DNA of 64,000 bases from Celoporthe dispersa (Eukaryota; Ascomycota; Sordariomycetes; Diaporthales; Cryphonectriaceae), in the NCBI GenBank assembly GCA_016584495.1, contig WAID01000004.1, forward strand, positions 2,356,001 through 2,420,000, read 5' to 3'. The notes under the pieces were generated by a model. That model was given only the letters and a program-made list of their open reading frames with translations. It did no database searches and had not been told where the DNA came from. A program made the translations under genes and the position numbers. The first letter of the stretch is position 1. Each line of letters starts with the position of its first letter. This document shows positions 44,433 through 56,289 of this stretch, in pieces.

Positions 44433-46333
44433 TATTAGACGCACACTCTACTTACTCCACTCAAACAATACCCAAACTACGATCGATCAATGATCAACGA
44501 ACCTAAAATATCTCTCAGAAGAGCCTCAAGCTAACTAGTCTTCGAGCTGAAATCCGTCCCGGAGGCAGGGAAGACTCTTGACTTTCTCAACAGGTTTTCT
44601 GGGGATTTATTATAGATATCGCCACCGCCTGCACATCTTTCTGCGACTCTCGACTCGTTCATTACTTCCCTCAACCGTGTCGACTGTTTCATTCTTTAGC
44701 ATAATGCACCCAGCGCCCGTCCACCCCCCCCCCCCTTTCCTTTTGAAAACTCTACAACATAGCCACCGCGACCCCTCCAGCCTTGCCTTCATGGCCCCCA
44801 TCAGCCCCAAGGCCTGCTGGTACGAATCGCAAGACTGTCACCTTAGCTACGAGGACTCCCCACGGTAGATCCAATTGCCTACTCCAAACGCTTCAACCCA
44901 AACCAGTGGTGGTGGCGGGAAAGAAGTGGTGCCTTTAATCCCCTGTTTAAATTCTCCCTCCGCTCGTGGTACACATAACTCCGACGGTCTCAGTCGTCTC
45001 GCCAGTCCTCGCCTGACTCGACCAAGCGATTACTAGGTCGAGACCTAGTGACGAAATCCAAATCTCTACCAAGGAATCTGGCATGGCCACTGTGGAGGCT
45101 CTAATCCCCAGAGGCTGGAGAGAATCGAGCGTTGGAGACTGTTGAGGAAAGCCCTATGTTTCGCGATACAGGGATATCACGATGCTGGTAGCAGACGCCT
45201 TGATCTGCCACGAGAAACAGAGACAGCATTCAGACCAGATATTGAACATGTGGTTGCACCTCCACGTCATAACACTGACTGGGCGCAGATCACATAACAC
45301 CTATCAATTGAAGGCGAATTTATGTATCATCAGGATCGACCCCGGAAACGGTCCACTCTCTAGCCACCTTTCAACACCGGTGCAACTACCAAGTACTCGG
45401 TTCCAGATGGGACGAAGCTGCCAGAGACCTGGCACAGCAATGAGGGTATCCAAATGGCTCAAACTCCGGATCCTCAGGCTACTCAGACCACCTAGTCCTA
45501 TCCTAATTTGTGTACTCAGTGATCCCAAGACTCAAGGATTCACAAGCGAACTGACAGACAGTGCTCCCACTAAGCTGCCGACCTTGCATCCAGTTTACAT
45601 CATGACTTTGGCTGATAGAGAAGGTTGAAATGGTGAGCCTGGAAAGGCACCTTTTGGGATTCCCGTCAGTGTTCGTGTATCATTGCATGAACTGTTTGCT
45701 TCGATCTGTGCAATGCTCTAGATATTAGACAAAGATCAAGACGGCACGAATCACCCAAACATCAAAAAGATTACACTCGCTAATCTCGATGAAATCTTCG
45801 TCTTGTATTACTACTGTATGATCATCCTAGCTGGAATCAGTACTGGTTTTACCATTGAATGTGCCCGATATGTTTGACACCGTCGGTAAATTACGCCTGA
45901 TTCAATCGCAGAGTACAACCGATGGCCGGATGCCTGTCGAATCTATCGAGTCCGTGGCACAGTATCCTCCAGCCGGGTGAGACTCATGATGCCGCTCTTA
46001 GGCTTCACGGGCTTCCCGTTGATATATTATTCTCCCACTTTTTCCCGTAGCAAACATGCATCTCTACTGGTTCTCGTCAATCTCTGCGTCGGTTAGTCAT
46101 CACCGCTGTTGACCATGGGGGCTGCTAGTGGGTTGTTGAGGCTGTATGTAATCGTATAAGGTCTCTGTTGAGAGATCTTTTCTCGAGTACCTCATGGCCA
46201 TCAGAATAACAGGCTTCGCAGCATCTCGAGGTTGATCCAAGCCTGCCTTCTCTTCTCTTTTACTCCTTCTACCTAACCCGCTTGTGCGCTCACATTCTTT
46301 CTCTCCAGATTCTCTTCCTCGCATTCTTGCACA
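44433..46333. other. Intergenic, no gene recognised
   Basis: About 1.9 kb with a C13 run near 44730. An open frame at 45182-45628 has no recognisable domain and unlikely composition. The last about 200 nt, rich in CT, are the probable promoter and leader of the secreted protein that begins at 46334. Confidence 0.45.
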
Positions 46334-47665
46334 ATGTGGTTGTGCCCTCTAGTCACAATCCTCGCCTTGCTCCTGGCGTCAGCCTCGTCATCGCCACTGA
46401 CTCCGCGCGAAAAGTCGCAGTATGGCAGCCTGAATCCTCAGCTGTTGGATAATGAAGATGGAGGTGCCAACATGATGCGCATGGAAGAGACACCGCATGA
46501 GGCCTCTCGTCTTCGATACCAACAAGTTGCTTTTGACGTCGCCAGCAGGACTATAAGCATGAAAATCACCTCCATCACATCACTCCTGCCTTTCAACGCC
46601 AGGCAGCCCGCAGCCATAAACCCAAGACAAACCCTGCAGCCGCCGGTGTTTCCTCCCGATGAAGACCTCCTGCCTCTTCTGCCGGCTGTCGCAGCCCCAT
46701 CCATCTTGAAGCCTGTGAACGGCGACATCCCCAACCACAAGCAGCGCAGAGACGCTAATAACACGACCCTGACAGCCATGCCCAATATGTCCTCTACAGA
46801 TAGCACATGGAATATCCCAACACTGTCCATCAGCCAGTCCACGGATACCTTTGACACAGGCTTCACCATCCCCACGCTCTCCTCCCTCCCACAGCCCTCC
46901 AACTCCACCCTGGGCATCACCATCACCCCAGCCCCCGCAACTACGATCCCCGCAAGCCTCATGACGGCGGTGGCGACGTCGACAGTGACGCACACCATGT
47001 GGGCGACAGTAACAACGGCCTTATGGACCACGTCAACCACAACGACACCTATCGTGACCCCAGGGCTACACGGCTGCGTGACCACCACCATGGGGGCCCT
47101 AACCAACCCGTGCAAGACCGACCACGTCCTGACCGTCTTCACGACTACAACGACCGAGTACGCCTCAGTCGACTGTCACGGGTGCACCTCAGTGTTTGTC
47201 GTCGAGCCCATGTGGGGATGTCCCATGGAGACTCTTGACGGGCCTGTGGTGACAGCCGACGCCCCGTTTACATGGACGAGCACCGTGTGCGGGCGTGCGA
47301 CGGCATCACCCTCGTCTGACACCATCTTGCCGACGGGCACACAAGAACCAGTCAAGACCGTCTATGGAGCCACAACGACCGAGACGGAAAGGCATACAGT
47401 GACGGACGTCGTCACAGCAGACTCGAGCGCGGTGGCGAGTGCTAGCCTGGGTCTGAATGCAACCACCGTGGTGACGACGAGGAAGACAAGGTCTGTGGTC
47501 AAGCCCAGCACGAGCGTCGAGTTGTTCACCACAGTAGAGCGGGAGACGGTGGTGCTGACGAGGACGGAACTTGTGTGGCCGACGACATCGGTCTCGCCTG
47601 GACCTGATGGTACGCCTGGGTTTATGACGTCGACCAGGAATGCAAAGCCCCATGGTCGGGTGTGA
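46334..47665 (+). CDS. Secreted Ser/Thr-rich protein of unknown function
   Basis: Single-exon frame of 443 aa. The start is a clear signal peptide (MWLCPLVTILALLLASAS), probably cut near residue 20. A dibasic site follows (NHKQRR then DANN, near residue 138), which fits Kex2 processing. From there the protein is very rich in Thr, Ser and Pro, with N-glycosylation sites (NNTT, NMSS, NSTL, NATT). A central part has paired Cys (HGCVTTT, TNPCKTD, VDCHGCTS, WGCPME, STVCGRA). This suggests a heavily O-glycosylated cell-wall or extracellular protein. No GPI signal is seen: the C-terminus (STRNAKPHGRV) is not hydrophobic. No catalytic domain is recognised. It could be a cell-wall protein or an effector-like secreted protein; sequence alone does not decide. 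Confidence 0.75.
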   Translation: MWLCPLVTILALLLASASSSPLTPREKSQYGSLNPQLLDNEDGGANMMRMEETPHEASRLRYQQVAFDVASRTISMKITSITSLLPFNARQPAAINPRQTLQPPVFPPDEDLLPLLPAVAAPSILKPVNGDIPNHKQRRDANNTTLTAMPNMSSTDSTWNIPTLSISQSTDTFDTGFTIPTLSSLPQPSNSTLGITITPAPATTIPASLMTAVATSTVTHTMWATVTTALWTTSTTTTPIVTPGLHGCVTTTMGALTNPCKTDHVLTVFTTTTTEYASVDCHGCTSVFVVEPMWGCPMETLDGPVVTADAPFTWTSTVCGRATASPSSDTILPTGTQEPVKTVYGATTTETERHTVTDVVTADSSAVASASLGLNATTVVTTRKTRSVVKPSTSVELFTTVERETVVLTRTELVWPTTSVSPGPDGTPGFMTSTRNAKPHGRV

Positions 47666-48039
47666 GTGGCTCTTTTGGAGACGGAGTCGGTATGATATCA
47701 ATCAGGCACTCGACAAGTCTTTGCGTTTACTGTGATGGATCCTCACAGGACCTGTGGAACATGTTGGTCTCAATGAGGATATCAATGGATTCGTACTGAT
47801 TATGCTGCCCCGAGTTGAACTGTCATGATCCGTGTATGTTAAAAGCTGAAAAGGACTCACAAATCCGGCATCCCCCAGAGCTAAGCAGCCACGACTGCTG
47901 AAAGCCCTGGCCGGCTGTGGCTTGTCAACCTGAGACGACCCTGAACCATTCTTTTTTAAGCATGGGACAAGGTAGTCCAGACCATTCATCAGACGTTCTC
48001 GCTTCCTTCACAAATACAAACTTCCTCATTATCGTAATT
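47666..48039. other. Convergent spacer
   Basis: 374 nt between the stop of the secreted protein and the stop of the SDR-like gene on the other strand. No recognisable gene. Confidence 0.5.
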
Positions 48040-50540
48040 TCATTGATCAACAAACCTCACAGTCTTCTTAGCAGAGGCTCTAGCAGTCATGGTTCTGCTA
48101 TTTGGACTGTCTCCAGCTTGCTGACTGTCGCCGATACCCTTCCCTGGCTTGACTGGGTTTGGAACGTTAGGCCTAGGTGGGACAAACTCGCGATCTGGCG
48201 CGATTGCGATGTTCTCTTCACAGAATTCCGGTAGTGCAAGCAGGCCAACTATCTTGGCCGTCTCTTGGACGAATTTTGGGTCTTTCCACAACGCATGCAT
48301 GGTTCCTAGATTGTTCCACCACTTGTCTTGTGCCTTTGTACTCGTGGGCCGGATCGCATCGTCCATGACGAAGCCGGGGATGATGGTGCTGAATTGGACA
48401 AAGTTGTCGTCCTCGTTCATGTGTGGGGAGGCGTTGAGAATCTGGTGTACACGTGTCAGCGCTAATTCTTTTTCCTACTGATAAGAAGATGCTCATTCTC
48501 ACCTGGTACGCCCACCGATCCATGAAGCTGAAGAGATATGTTCCATGTGGGGCGCCATCCATGTGCGTGGCTGGGTTGACAATCATGCCGGCGATATTAA
48601 TGATGCGTGCCCCTTCGTCGAGGAGCTTGTACTTAACGCAGTGCTCCACGATGTAGGTCAGGGCAAGTAGATTGCGAGTCCCATCTCTGCTCATGAGACG
48701 CCAGTTCTCGCCACGGTGTTCTGGACTGTTGCCGGCCATTTCGTAGTGCCAGCCTGTGTTGTTGACTAAATTCAATACAAAGGGTCAGCTCTAGGACGTC
48801 CGATGGGGCACCTAGATCACTCACTGATGATATCCACCTGCGACACTTTCAGAAACTCAATCAAAAGGCCCAACAACTCGTGGATGTAATCAGAACCCTC
48901 GCCATCTGGGTCGGAGTAGTTTTCGGAGCGGAAAGGAATCCCTGGAACCATTTGAGCCTCCCCGCCCTTCCTACGGATCTCCCGTACTACTCGAAGAGCC
49001 ATCGCGTACCCATCTCTCTGAACACTTGGAACATACGTGACAGCAACTTTGGCACCAAGGCGCGCGAGCTCCAGGCAGCTTGCCTCGGTGACGCCGTCAC
49101 CCCGTCCAGAATCCAACACGACCGCGGCCTTGCCCGCAAGAGGCGGTGGCGGCTTGGCTGTGAGGTCAACTGCATTCCCGTGAGGATCCTCAGTCTCCTG
49201 ATTTGGTATTGTATCATCCACGGCCTCGGGAGGAGGATCGGTGATAACTCTGCCTTGAGCCTGGGTCTGACGCAGGCCGCTGTGCACACCAAAGGACGCG
49301 AACAACTGCTCCCTGCTCCATACACACAGGTCACTGAGTCGGTGCTGCCGTAAAAGTATTCTGTCCGTAGGAACTGCTCCAAGACTTTGTCGTACAGTTC
49401 TTCTTTCCGCTCATGCGTTGCACCACCCTCGCCGAAAGCGACGCGGTGAGCGAGGTCTATACCAATACGCCTCTTCTCCCAGTTGCTAAATCCGCGTCTG
49501 GAGAAGCGCTCCAAGGTAACCCTCCAACCCTCCTCAGATGTCGATTTCATGTGCGGCATTACAGCATTCCTGACGAAGGATAGCTCGATGCCGACCGAGT
49601 CTCGAAGCTGTTTGTTCACACGTTGAAGTTATCAGCGAGCGCCAGTTTGGTAGGAGATGGTGGAGCTAGATCCCGGCCCATAGGGTAGTCATGAATTCTA
49701 GGATGCATTAATACTTACGTCCTTGACATATGCAGCCTCTTCTGCCTGTGGATTGGCTGATCCTGTGTGGCTACTGTCCTCGCCATGTGCTGCTTCAGCT
49801 TCAGCTAGTGAGGGCCAGGTCGATGCATTCTGCAGAACAACAATTTTCATATCCTTCCTCTTGCGCGTTGGGAGGGCTCGAATCGCGTCGCATATCGCCA
49901 GTGCGGCATCTGTTGACTGTTTTCTTCGATCATAGAGCTTCTCGACAAACGAGTCGAATGGAGTGTCGTCTAAGACGGGAAAGGCGAAGCCCTGAGTGAT
50001 CACTGGCGTTCAGATAGATATCAGCACATTCTGAGCTATATTATCGGGAACCTGACCGGGACACGGCTTACCAACAGCATCGGCAAACTCAAAGATTGGG
50101 TCCTTTATGAGGTCCGAGGCCCGTCTAGCAAGCTCTTCCTGAGATATCTTGTTGCCGCTCTCGACTTCATGCTGGCCATTCCCTATCTCGACCAGGGATT
50201 TGGGAGCGTCAATGGCTGGGAAATGATACACAGTCGCACCGCCCCCGCCCATGAAAAAATCGACCACGTGGCCCATCTGAATACGATTGTCATACATTAC
50301 CGGAGTTCCCCATTTAAAGAACTGGTGGAGGTCATTCTCACTTTGGTAGACGGTACGAGGCAGGCCGACTTTACCACCGATGACGATGACGACCTGGCCT
50401 TCGAAAAGAACCAGCTTCAAGTGCGCCATGTCGTCGAGGTCGAGAGACATTATATTCCAGGAATCGTGCTCTCTGGTGAATTGAGGTGGACGCCAGGCGT
50501 GGAAATTGCGGAACCACGCGGCGCCGAGTCGGTCTGCCAT
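48040..50540 (-). CDS. Protein with unknown N-terminal region and degenerate SDR-like domain (one apparent frameshift)
   Basis: Exons 50540-50072, 50002-49719, 49607-48825, 48765-48503 and 48441-48040 join with matching phases to about 733 aa. Residues 1 to about 400 have no family I can name; they include LKLVLFEGQVVIVIGGKVGL, FFMGGGGATVYHFPAID and an EKLYDRRKQS helical part. The C-terminal third looks like a short-chain dehydrogenase: GKAAVVLDSGRGDGVTEASC stands for the TGxxxGxG loop (last Gly changed), LARLGAKVAV is the second strand, and DIIINNTG stands for NNAG. The YxxxK catalytic pair is not clear; the nearest candidate is YQILN after the fourth intron. One base is missing in the TGTGTG region near 49335. 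The last residues are Arg/Lys-rich. It may be a non-catalytic or altered Rossmann protein. Confidence 0.6.
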
Positions 50541-51283
50541 GTCTTTGCCAGAGTCGTATGAAAGAACAAGACAGAAGAGCTTCTAGAGAGGAGAGTCCAG
50601 CCGTACTATCCTGACGTTGGTATCCAAAGACTGAAGAACTGCCGTGGTCGTGGCGTAGGTTTACAGATAATCGCGTGAATAAGAAGGGGATTGCAGTACA
50701 AGTCCTGTGCGGAGAGAAAACAAAAAAAAAAAAAAGAAAAGAAAAGAAAAAGAAAAAACACGAGGATGCGGCATCTGCCTGTTTTGTGATGTCAGTGGAG
50801 ACTCGTAGGCCTCGCGACTTCCTCGACTGTGGTTTGGAGCTTTTAGGTAGGTGGAGTTACAACTTAGCGCGAGAGGACGTCTTATTGCTGGGCAGCTCAC
50901 TAATTTGGATGGGAACAGCATCTTGACCTGAACGTGATGTAGGTTCAGGTGGACTCGGAATATTCTAGCTCGGTGGCAATTTCACAGCAAGTTTAGCTTT
51001 ATTTTGCCAAAGACTCTTCGTACCAAAGTCGGGAGGGATGAGGACTGGGCTTGACAAAGTATCTGGAATGGCACGGAAGGATACATGGCGTCAAGTTATG
51101 CTCAGCTCTTTTCCTCTTCCCCTCGAGCGTATATGCGACCTACGCTGAAGATGCATGGGCGTGCTGCTCCAGATCTGACGTTGAGATCGGGATTGCGTCT
51201 CGATGTGGTACTTCAGTCTCGCGTCGTGGCTCGTCCTGATTTTTCCTCCTTCCGCACTGCTCACTCAAAAGCCCCTAGGTCGT
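50541..51283. other. Promoter region of the SDR-like gene
   Basis: About 740 nt between the SDR-like gene start and the 3' end of Zn2Cys6 gene 2, both on the minus strand. A long A-rich tract lies at about 50719-50760. No gene recognised. Confidence 0.5.
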
Positions 51284-53534
51284 TCATGTCGAAGAAGAGG
51301 TGAAAGTACTATGTCGGAGCTTGTTAGCTTCTGTGGGAACAGCATGGCTCCAGAGGACAAACCTACATCTTCATCTAGGGCGCCAACATCTTCGGGAGCC
51401 TCGCTCCTGACATGGGACGTTATCTGCTGGACCAGGGAGTCAGCATGGATGCTCAGCATAGCCTCTCCTGCCAGCGCACCTCTAGAGCTACACTTACCAA
51501 GCCAGAGCTTATATAGGAGCTCCCCTCGGCATGATGCGCCAGCCCATTCGACTTCCAAGCCCGAATTCCTTGTCGGATCGCCTCCTTCATCGCCACCAGC
51601 ACCCCTTCACCAGAAGGAATCGCCGCCGCCTGACACAAGTCGGCTGACAGGCGCACCCACGCACACGTCCGCTGGCTTACGAGGTCTGGCTTCGACACCT
51701 GTTCGAGCGCCTTTGACGTCCTCCCCACTAGGTCGGCCAATTTCTGCCCCTCCTGCGGATCCCACAGGCCAAGAGACGGCGGAGACGGATACCTCCCCTA
51801 GCCCGCGCTGCTCGACTGCACGTGCAAGGAGCTCGTGACAGATGAGAAAGACGCTGTTGGAGACCTCACACCTGCAGATGTTGTTGGCGGTAGCGAAGGG
51901 GCCGCAGTCCCCGCCCGAGGAGGCATCGTCGAGAAGGGAGAGGGCCGAGGAGAGGATGGATGCTGCCGTCTCGAGGCAGCGGGCTCGCGAGTAGGCCCAC
52001 TTTGGATCCTGGAGGGCTCTGATCACAAATGGGGAGTGCAGGGCGATGACGACGCGCTGGCTCAAGATAGAAGACAGCGTCTGTCTGAACAGGCTCGGTT
52101 TTCTGGGGTCTGCGGAGGACATCTGGCGGACAAAGAGTCTCAGCTCGGCGTCGAGGCGGAGGACTTCATCGTATTCGAGTTCAAGATTGATCTTATTGAC
52201 AGCATGGCAGACACGAGTTCGCAGCGGCAGGGACTTGGCCAGGAAAAGGTATATCTCGTCTTTTTCAGGCCACACCGTCTCACGAGTCGCACAACCTGGC
52301 TCGAGACCCTGAGCGAACTCTTCCAAGGCGACCTCTGGAGGCCCGCAGTCAAATTCATCATCCCTGATAGGAGGAACGCGCCCTTTGCAAAACACGTCAT
52401 GAGGTCATACTCCATGATTGCGTACCACAGCCTACGACGAAGCTCGGCATAGAAGGGCGAGATGCGGAAGAAGTCCCTGGGCTCTCGGTGCAGGCCCGCA
52501 GAGATGGCGTTACGCACAAGCGTGCCAGATGAGATCCAACTCCGGTCAATCTTGATCCAGTGGACGTCACCAGCGATCAGCATCAGGAGGTGAGCCTGCA
52601 GGAACCCAAGCGTCATCTGGGCCCTGGGGTCGGCCTTGAACAGCCATAGCCTGACCGCCTCGATCCACGTGCGCACCTGGGCTTCCCGCTGAAGGCGGTC
52701 CTGGTCGGTGAAGCACGAGGCTATCGCACAGACGCTGAGAAGCTGAGGTAGGAAGTGCCGCGGGCCAGTCTGGGTCGCCCAGAAGTGAAGATAGTCCCGT
52801 TCAAAGGTCGGTAGGTGAAGCACCCGATAGTACGAACTAAAATGCTCCTTGTAGATCTGCCACAGGCGGTATGCCGTCGGACGTGATGGCACCAGCGCCA
52901 GCAGCTCTGGATCCATCCCAGGGGCGGGCTGTTCGCTCGGGCGCGTGTGGCGCTCCACCTCCAACAGCGTGGTGATGTCGTTGTCTTCGCCAGACCTGAG
53001 CAGCATGGTGGTCATATCCGTGATGCGAGGCACGAAATTGGTCTCGTGGGTCCTCCCCCAGAACACAGTAGCATGTTCTCCGCCAAAGATGACCTCCTTG
53101 GGAATCGCTGTCGTCCGGCCATCGAAGGGGGATGTGTACTTGTCTCCCGCCTTGCTCCCGTGCCAGAACTGCCGCAGAGGCGGGATGGCATCTTCAGGTT
53201 CCTGGCCGCCCTGGAATGCGGCTGCTGAGACCACCTCACCGGCTTGGGTCTGGTCATCGCTGTTCACCGGCCGAGCAGCTTCAGCTGCTGCCGGCTGCGG
53301 CGGCTGCCCGCGTCCCGGGATAATCTCAAAGACGAGCTGGCCTGGGATCTCTGACCGCGTTGGAGATCGGGTATCGTCATATTGACACGCAGTGAGACGA
53401 TCACCGTCGACACATTGTAGGCATGGCTTGTTCTTGCTGCATCGGATCTTGCGACGGCGGCATTCCGAGCAGGACAGGTGTGGTCGAGGCCGCCTGGGGC
53501 GCTGGCTGGTCTTAGTCCGCCGTCTTGCCTCCAT
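51284..53534 (-). CDS. Zn2Cys6 transcription factor 2 (two apparent frameshifts)
   Basis: The start is taken at the ATG at 53534 (MEARRRTKTSQRPRRPRP), because codons before it in frame have no regulator-like content. The zinc cluster is at about residues 22-50 (CSECRRRKIRCSKNKPC, LQC, TAC; C2C6C5C2C8C). The middle homology region follows: HFSSYYRVLHLPTFERDYLH, LVRNAISAGLHREPRDFF, AELRRRLWYAIMEYDL. One base is missing near 52398 before CKGRVPPIRDDEFDCGPP, and one is extra near 51780 before KLADLVGRTSKALEQVS. Probable introns near the end have donors GTAAGT (about 51497) and GTAGGT (about 51363); the stop at 51284-51286 is tentative. It lies head to head with the transporter gene and directly upstream of the SDR-like gene, so it may control both. 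Could also be a decaying gene. Confidence 0.72.
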
Positions 53535-53904
53535 CGGATATGGCTTGATTAGGATTATGGCCGGATGATAGCCGTGGAGAATGGGATCAACGGAGAGGTT
53601 GATTAGACTTTTCTCTTGGCTATAGAAAATATGGGTCTGTCTCAGAGCCCATTCCAACGGGGACTGACATAACCCCTTTAGGAAGAAGTCCGGCTCCACT
53701 ACCGACTTATATCACCGCCTCGAAGGCGACAATATTTTATAAAATCTCGCAATCTAGGAAGATAAAACTGTCCATACCAAGCTTGTATTCTATTTTTCCC
53801 AATCTCATCAGAACAGGCCTTCTTATTTCCCTGCCCTATTCCCAAGTTTTTCGAGCTTTTCATCAAGTGTCACTTGTAGGACTGTTGCATACTTATTGCA
53901 AATC
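53535..53904. promoter_or_regulatory. Divergent promoter of regulator 2 and the MFS transporter
   Basis: 370 nt shared by two divergent start codons. It contains a CGG-N8-CCG inverted pair (53691-53704), a perfect CGCCT-CGA-AGGCG palindrome (53716-53728) and an ATTTTATAAAAT palindrome with a TATA-like core (53734-53745). Binding of the first two by the adjacent Zn2Cys6 protein is inferred only from position and form. Confidence 0.55.
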
Positions 53905-55437
53905 ATGGAGACAGCTGGCGAGAAGGACTTGCCCATCATTAGTGACGATACTGGCTCGCAGGTAAACAACGAGAGCTCCACATCGTCCAAACATGGTGAT
54001 GGCCAGGATACCACTTCAGACTATCCCGAGGGTGGTTTGAGGGCATGGCTGGTGGTATCAGGCGCCGCCGCCGTCATGTTCTGCACATTTGGATATCTCA
54101 CTGGTTTTGGGCAAGTCGATCCCTCCATGTGGTTCAGAGAATTCCTTTTGCTTTTCTTTCGGTGAGCTAACAGTCTTCACAGGATCTATCAGCAATGGTA
54201 CAGCGAGCACCAGCTCAAATCATATACCCAGTCCGATATCAGCTGGATCGGCTCCGTTCAGATCTTTCTCAATTTTGCAGGTGGTCTGGTTGGAGGACCG
54301 ATTCTCGATCGGTACGGCAATATTGTATGTAGCTACAATCCCCCCCAAAAAAATCCTTGATATTACTTGAGGACAAGTGCTGAAATCCACTCGAGGTCAT
54401 GATCCCGGCATCGTTGATCTATGTGGTCTCCTTGGTATTGACCAGCTTCTGCCATCAATATTACGAGTTCTTCCTCGCCCAGGCAGTTCTCGGGGGCATA
54501 TGCCTTGGTCTGATGTTCAGTACCTCACTCGCTATCGTTGGCCACTACTTCAACGCGCGCCAAGGTCTGGCTTTGGGTGTCGTGATGGCGGGTGCCGCCC
54601 TGGGCGGTGTCATCTTCCCAGTCGCCCTGAACAGATTGCTTAACAACGTGGGCCTTAGCTTTGGATGTAGGAATATTCTCTATTATGTCCCCGTTGTTGG
54701 CATAGGAGGTTATACTGACTGAAAGTGGCTCAGGGTCTGTCCGCGTGTGTGCGCTCATCATACTAGTTCTGCTCACCTACGCCAACCTAACAATGAAGAC
54801 ACGGCTCCCGCCGACCAAACAGCCCATGAATTTCAGCCTCATGAGAAGGCCAATCTACATACTCGTCGCAGCTGGTGGCTGGCTGCTCAACTGGGGCATG
54901 TATGTTCCGCTCTTCTACCTTCCGAGCTTCGCGACGACGGCTGGGCTCAGCGCGGGTCTCGCCCCGTACACCGTGGCCATCTTCAACGCTGTGTCTATCT
55001 TCGGCAGGGTTTTCGCTGGTACCTTGGCGGATAATCTGGGCTGCTTCAACGTCGTCATCCTGAATGGCCTGCTCTGCGCGGTCACGCTGTTCGTCTGGGC
55101 CGGCACAGACTCTGCTGCCGGGGTCATCGTCGTGACCATTTTCGAGGGCCTCTTCATCGGCAGCATCGTTTCACTACAAGCGGCCATCATTGCCCAGATC
55201 ACGCCCGATCCCAAGTACCTGGGCTCCATGATGGGTTTCACAATGACCATCTGGGCCTGCGGTGGGCTGACGGGGCCTCCGATTGCCGGTGCGATCTTGA
55301 ATGCGGTGCAAGATCCCACGCTGCCTGGGAGCTACAACGGGCCGGGCTACTTTGGTGGTGCGTCCTTGGTGGCGGGCTCTGCCTGCTTCTTTGCAGCCCG
55401 CATGATGACCAAGTCGGCGTTGTTTGTAAAGGTTTGA
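53905..55437 (+). CDS. MFS transporter, monocarboxylate-transporter-like
   Basis: Exons 53905-54110, 54183-54324, 54396-54666 and 54734-55437 give 440 aa with all phases matching. The first intron uses a GC-AG border (GCAAGT donor). An N-terminal hydrophilic tail with Ser, Asp and Thr precedes the family signature PEGGLRAWLVVSG, then GVYQQWY-like IYQQWYSEHQL. About twelve hydrophobic segments follow, including IPASLIYVVSLVLTSF, GLALGVVMAGAALGGVIFP and, in the second half, LAPYTVAIFNAVSIFGRVFA. Proteins of this type sit in the plasma or vacuolar membrane and move organic acids, riboflavin or secondary metabolites; the substrate here is unknown. Its promoter is shared with Zn2Cys6 gene 2, which suggests that the regulator controls this transporter. 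Confidence 0.88.
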
Positions 55438-56289
55438 TCCTCTAAATGACAAGAGCGCTTGGACGAGTATCACTGCCGTGCAAATAGTATTCATTCAATG
55501 GCTAATAGTCACTACGCCTGCTATGCCTAAGCATATCTAGCAGCGAACTATTGGCTGGGCATCCGTATTGTGCACAATCACCGAAATTAATTATCTCTAA
55601 TGCTAAAGAGAACATTGATATACTGTTTCTCTAAACTTCTGTTCCAATCGTGAAACAAAAATTTGGGAGGGGAAGGGGGAGGTTGTCGAAAGGAGACCCT
55701 CTCTAGGCTTTCCGAGTTAAAGACTCCGAGGCTGAAGCCACAGCCACAGCATAAACAAGCCGAACTCGGCAGGAGTGTAGGCATCGAGAATGGAGGATGC
55801 CGAAGGCTGAGACATGCTCTTCCAACGGCAATCTGCAGACGATTACCACGCCTGCAAATCATACTGTGAGACCACCCCTTCTCCCGAGAGACTGGGTCTC
55901 TGGGGACGAGATCGTGCCTATTGACAATGATTCCTCGCGTGCAAGAACCTTTAAGCCTGGTGCCCCTCGAGCTTCTGGTATGGTTCATCTCGGCTGGTTC
56001 CATTGAGCAGGTATACAAACCACACAAGTACTACAGCACGCCACAGGGTACTATGGTACTGCTCGGAGAAAAGTGGCCCCACATTCGTTGCTTCGATTGC
56101 GAAGGACCCGGCCCGAGGTTCCGTAAATACCTCTGCTTGGGCTTCAGGGGCCCCGGGCTCCTGATGCAGTAAGACTGCATGTAATCCGTATTGCGAGAGC
56201 CGATGTCTCTTTCTCCGCGGACGCATCATGTAAATACTGAGAGAGGAATTTGCTGAAACTCCGAAGTAATATTAAAGCATTCTTCTGTT

